Assembly: GCA_002104895.1 (NCBI GenBank)
Contig: MCFG01000413.1
Coordinates: 2,501-52,500, forward strand
Length of the DNA stretch: 50,000 bases
Direction of reading: 5' to 3'
Source: Anaeromyces robustus
Lineage: Eukaryota > Neocallimastigomycota > Neocallimastigomycetes > Neocallimastigales > Neocallimastigaceae
Position 1 is the stretch's first letter; each line of letters starts with the position of its first letter. The notes beneath the pieces are model-generated. The model saw nothing but the letters and a program-made list of their open reading frames with translations, did not search any database and had not been told where the DNA came from. Below are positions 47,420 to 50,000 of the stretch, one piece after another. Position numbers and translations under genes: made by a program.

Positions 47420-49840
<2,421 letters not shown>

Positions 49841-50000
49841 TTTTTATTCATTATATAATATATATTTATCATAATAAACTTTTAATATATCTTTATAAAA
49901 AAAAACTGAAATGACACTTAAATTAAGAATAAACAAAAATAAAAACAAATATATGTATAATTCCTACTTTAATAAGAAGATTTATCATTATTAACACTAT
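49841..50000. other. Downstream flank of the DNAJC3-like gene
   Basis: AT-rich 160 bp, presumably 3' UTR. No feature seen before the window ends. Confidence 0.5.

Overview
The window looks like nuclear DNA of an intron-rich, extremely AT-rich eukaryote. Genes are split into up to 28 exons by short GT...AG introns. Intergenic DNA is almost pure A/T, and (AAT)n/(ATT)n and (TTTA)n microsatellites occur everywhere. Two features point to an anaerobic gut fungus (Neocallimastigomycota: Neocallimastix, Anaeromyces or Piromyces type) rather than Dictyostelium, whose genes carry few introns. They are a class C receptor with a bacterial-type substrate-binding ectodomain and a decayed ankyrin array of the 'IILxxNEKxxxxxxPLL' style. 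This placement is inference, about 0.7.

Layout. 1-5633 is nearly featureless A/T DNA apart from one ~41% GC island (about 660-904) that folds like a structured RNA. 5634-8721 (+) is a six-exon receptor: signal peptide, ABC-type solute-binding domain, class C seven-helix domain and Asn-rich tail (772 aa). 10228-18060 (+) is a 12-exon zinc-finger (extended PHD) protein with a gigantic Asn/Met-Asn low-complexity tail (1941 aa). 19378-32160 (-) is a 28-exon, 3033-aa protein with an Asn-rich N-terminal two thirds and a long TPR solenoid. It is head to head, across about 430 bp, with a 9-exon leucine-rich-repeat protein resembling XRRA1 (32591-35817, +, 796 aa). 36623-43878 (-) is a 28-exon Rho regulator: DH, PH-like and a degenerate RhoGAP-like region (1336 aa). 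45598-46560 (-) is a stop-riddled ankyrin-repeat pseudogene. 47420-49840 (+) is a 7-exon ER co-chaperone of the DNAJC3/P58IPK type (494 aa).

All six gene models were assembled by hand. Every exon join was checked for phase, and each total coding length is a multiple of three with no internal stop. Most apparent ORFs over the ATT/AAT arrays are artefacts.

There is no operon-like pathway here. Common themes are signalling (receptor, Rho GEF/GAP), chromatin reading (ePHD), repeat scaffolds (TPR, LRR) and ER proteostasis (DNAJC3). Repeat classes are partitioned: uninterrupted AAT runs in exons always read as Asn on the coding strand, intronic arrays occur in either orientation, and the long (TTTA)n arrays lie only downstream of gene 3' ends.
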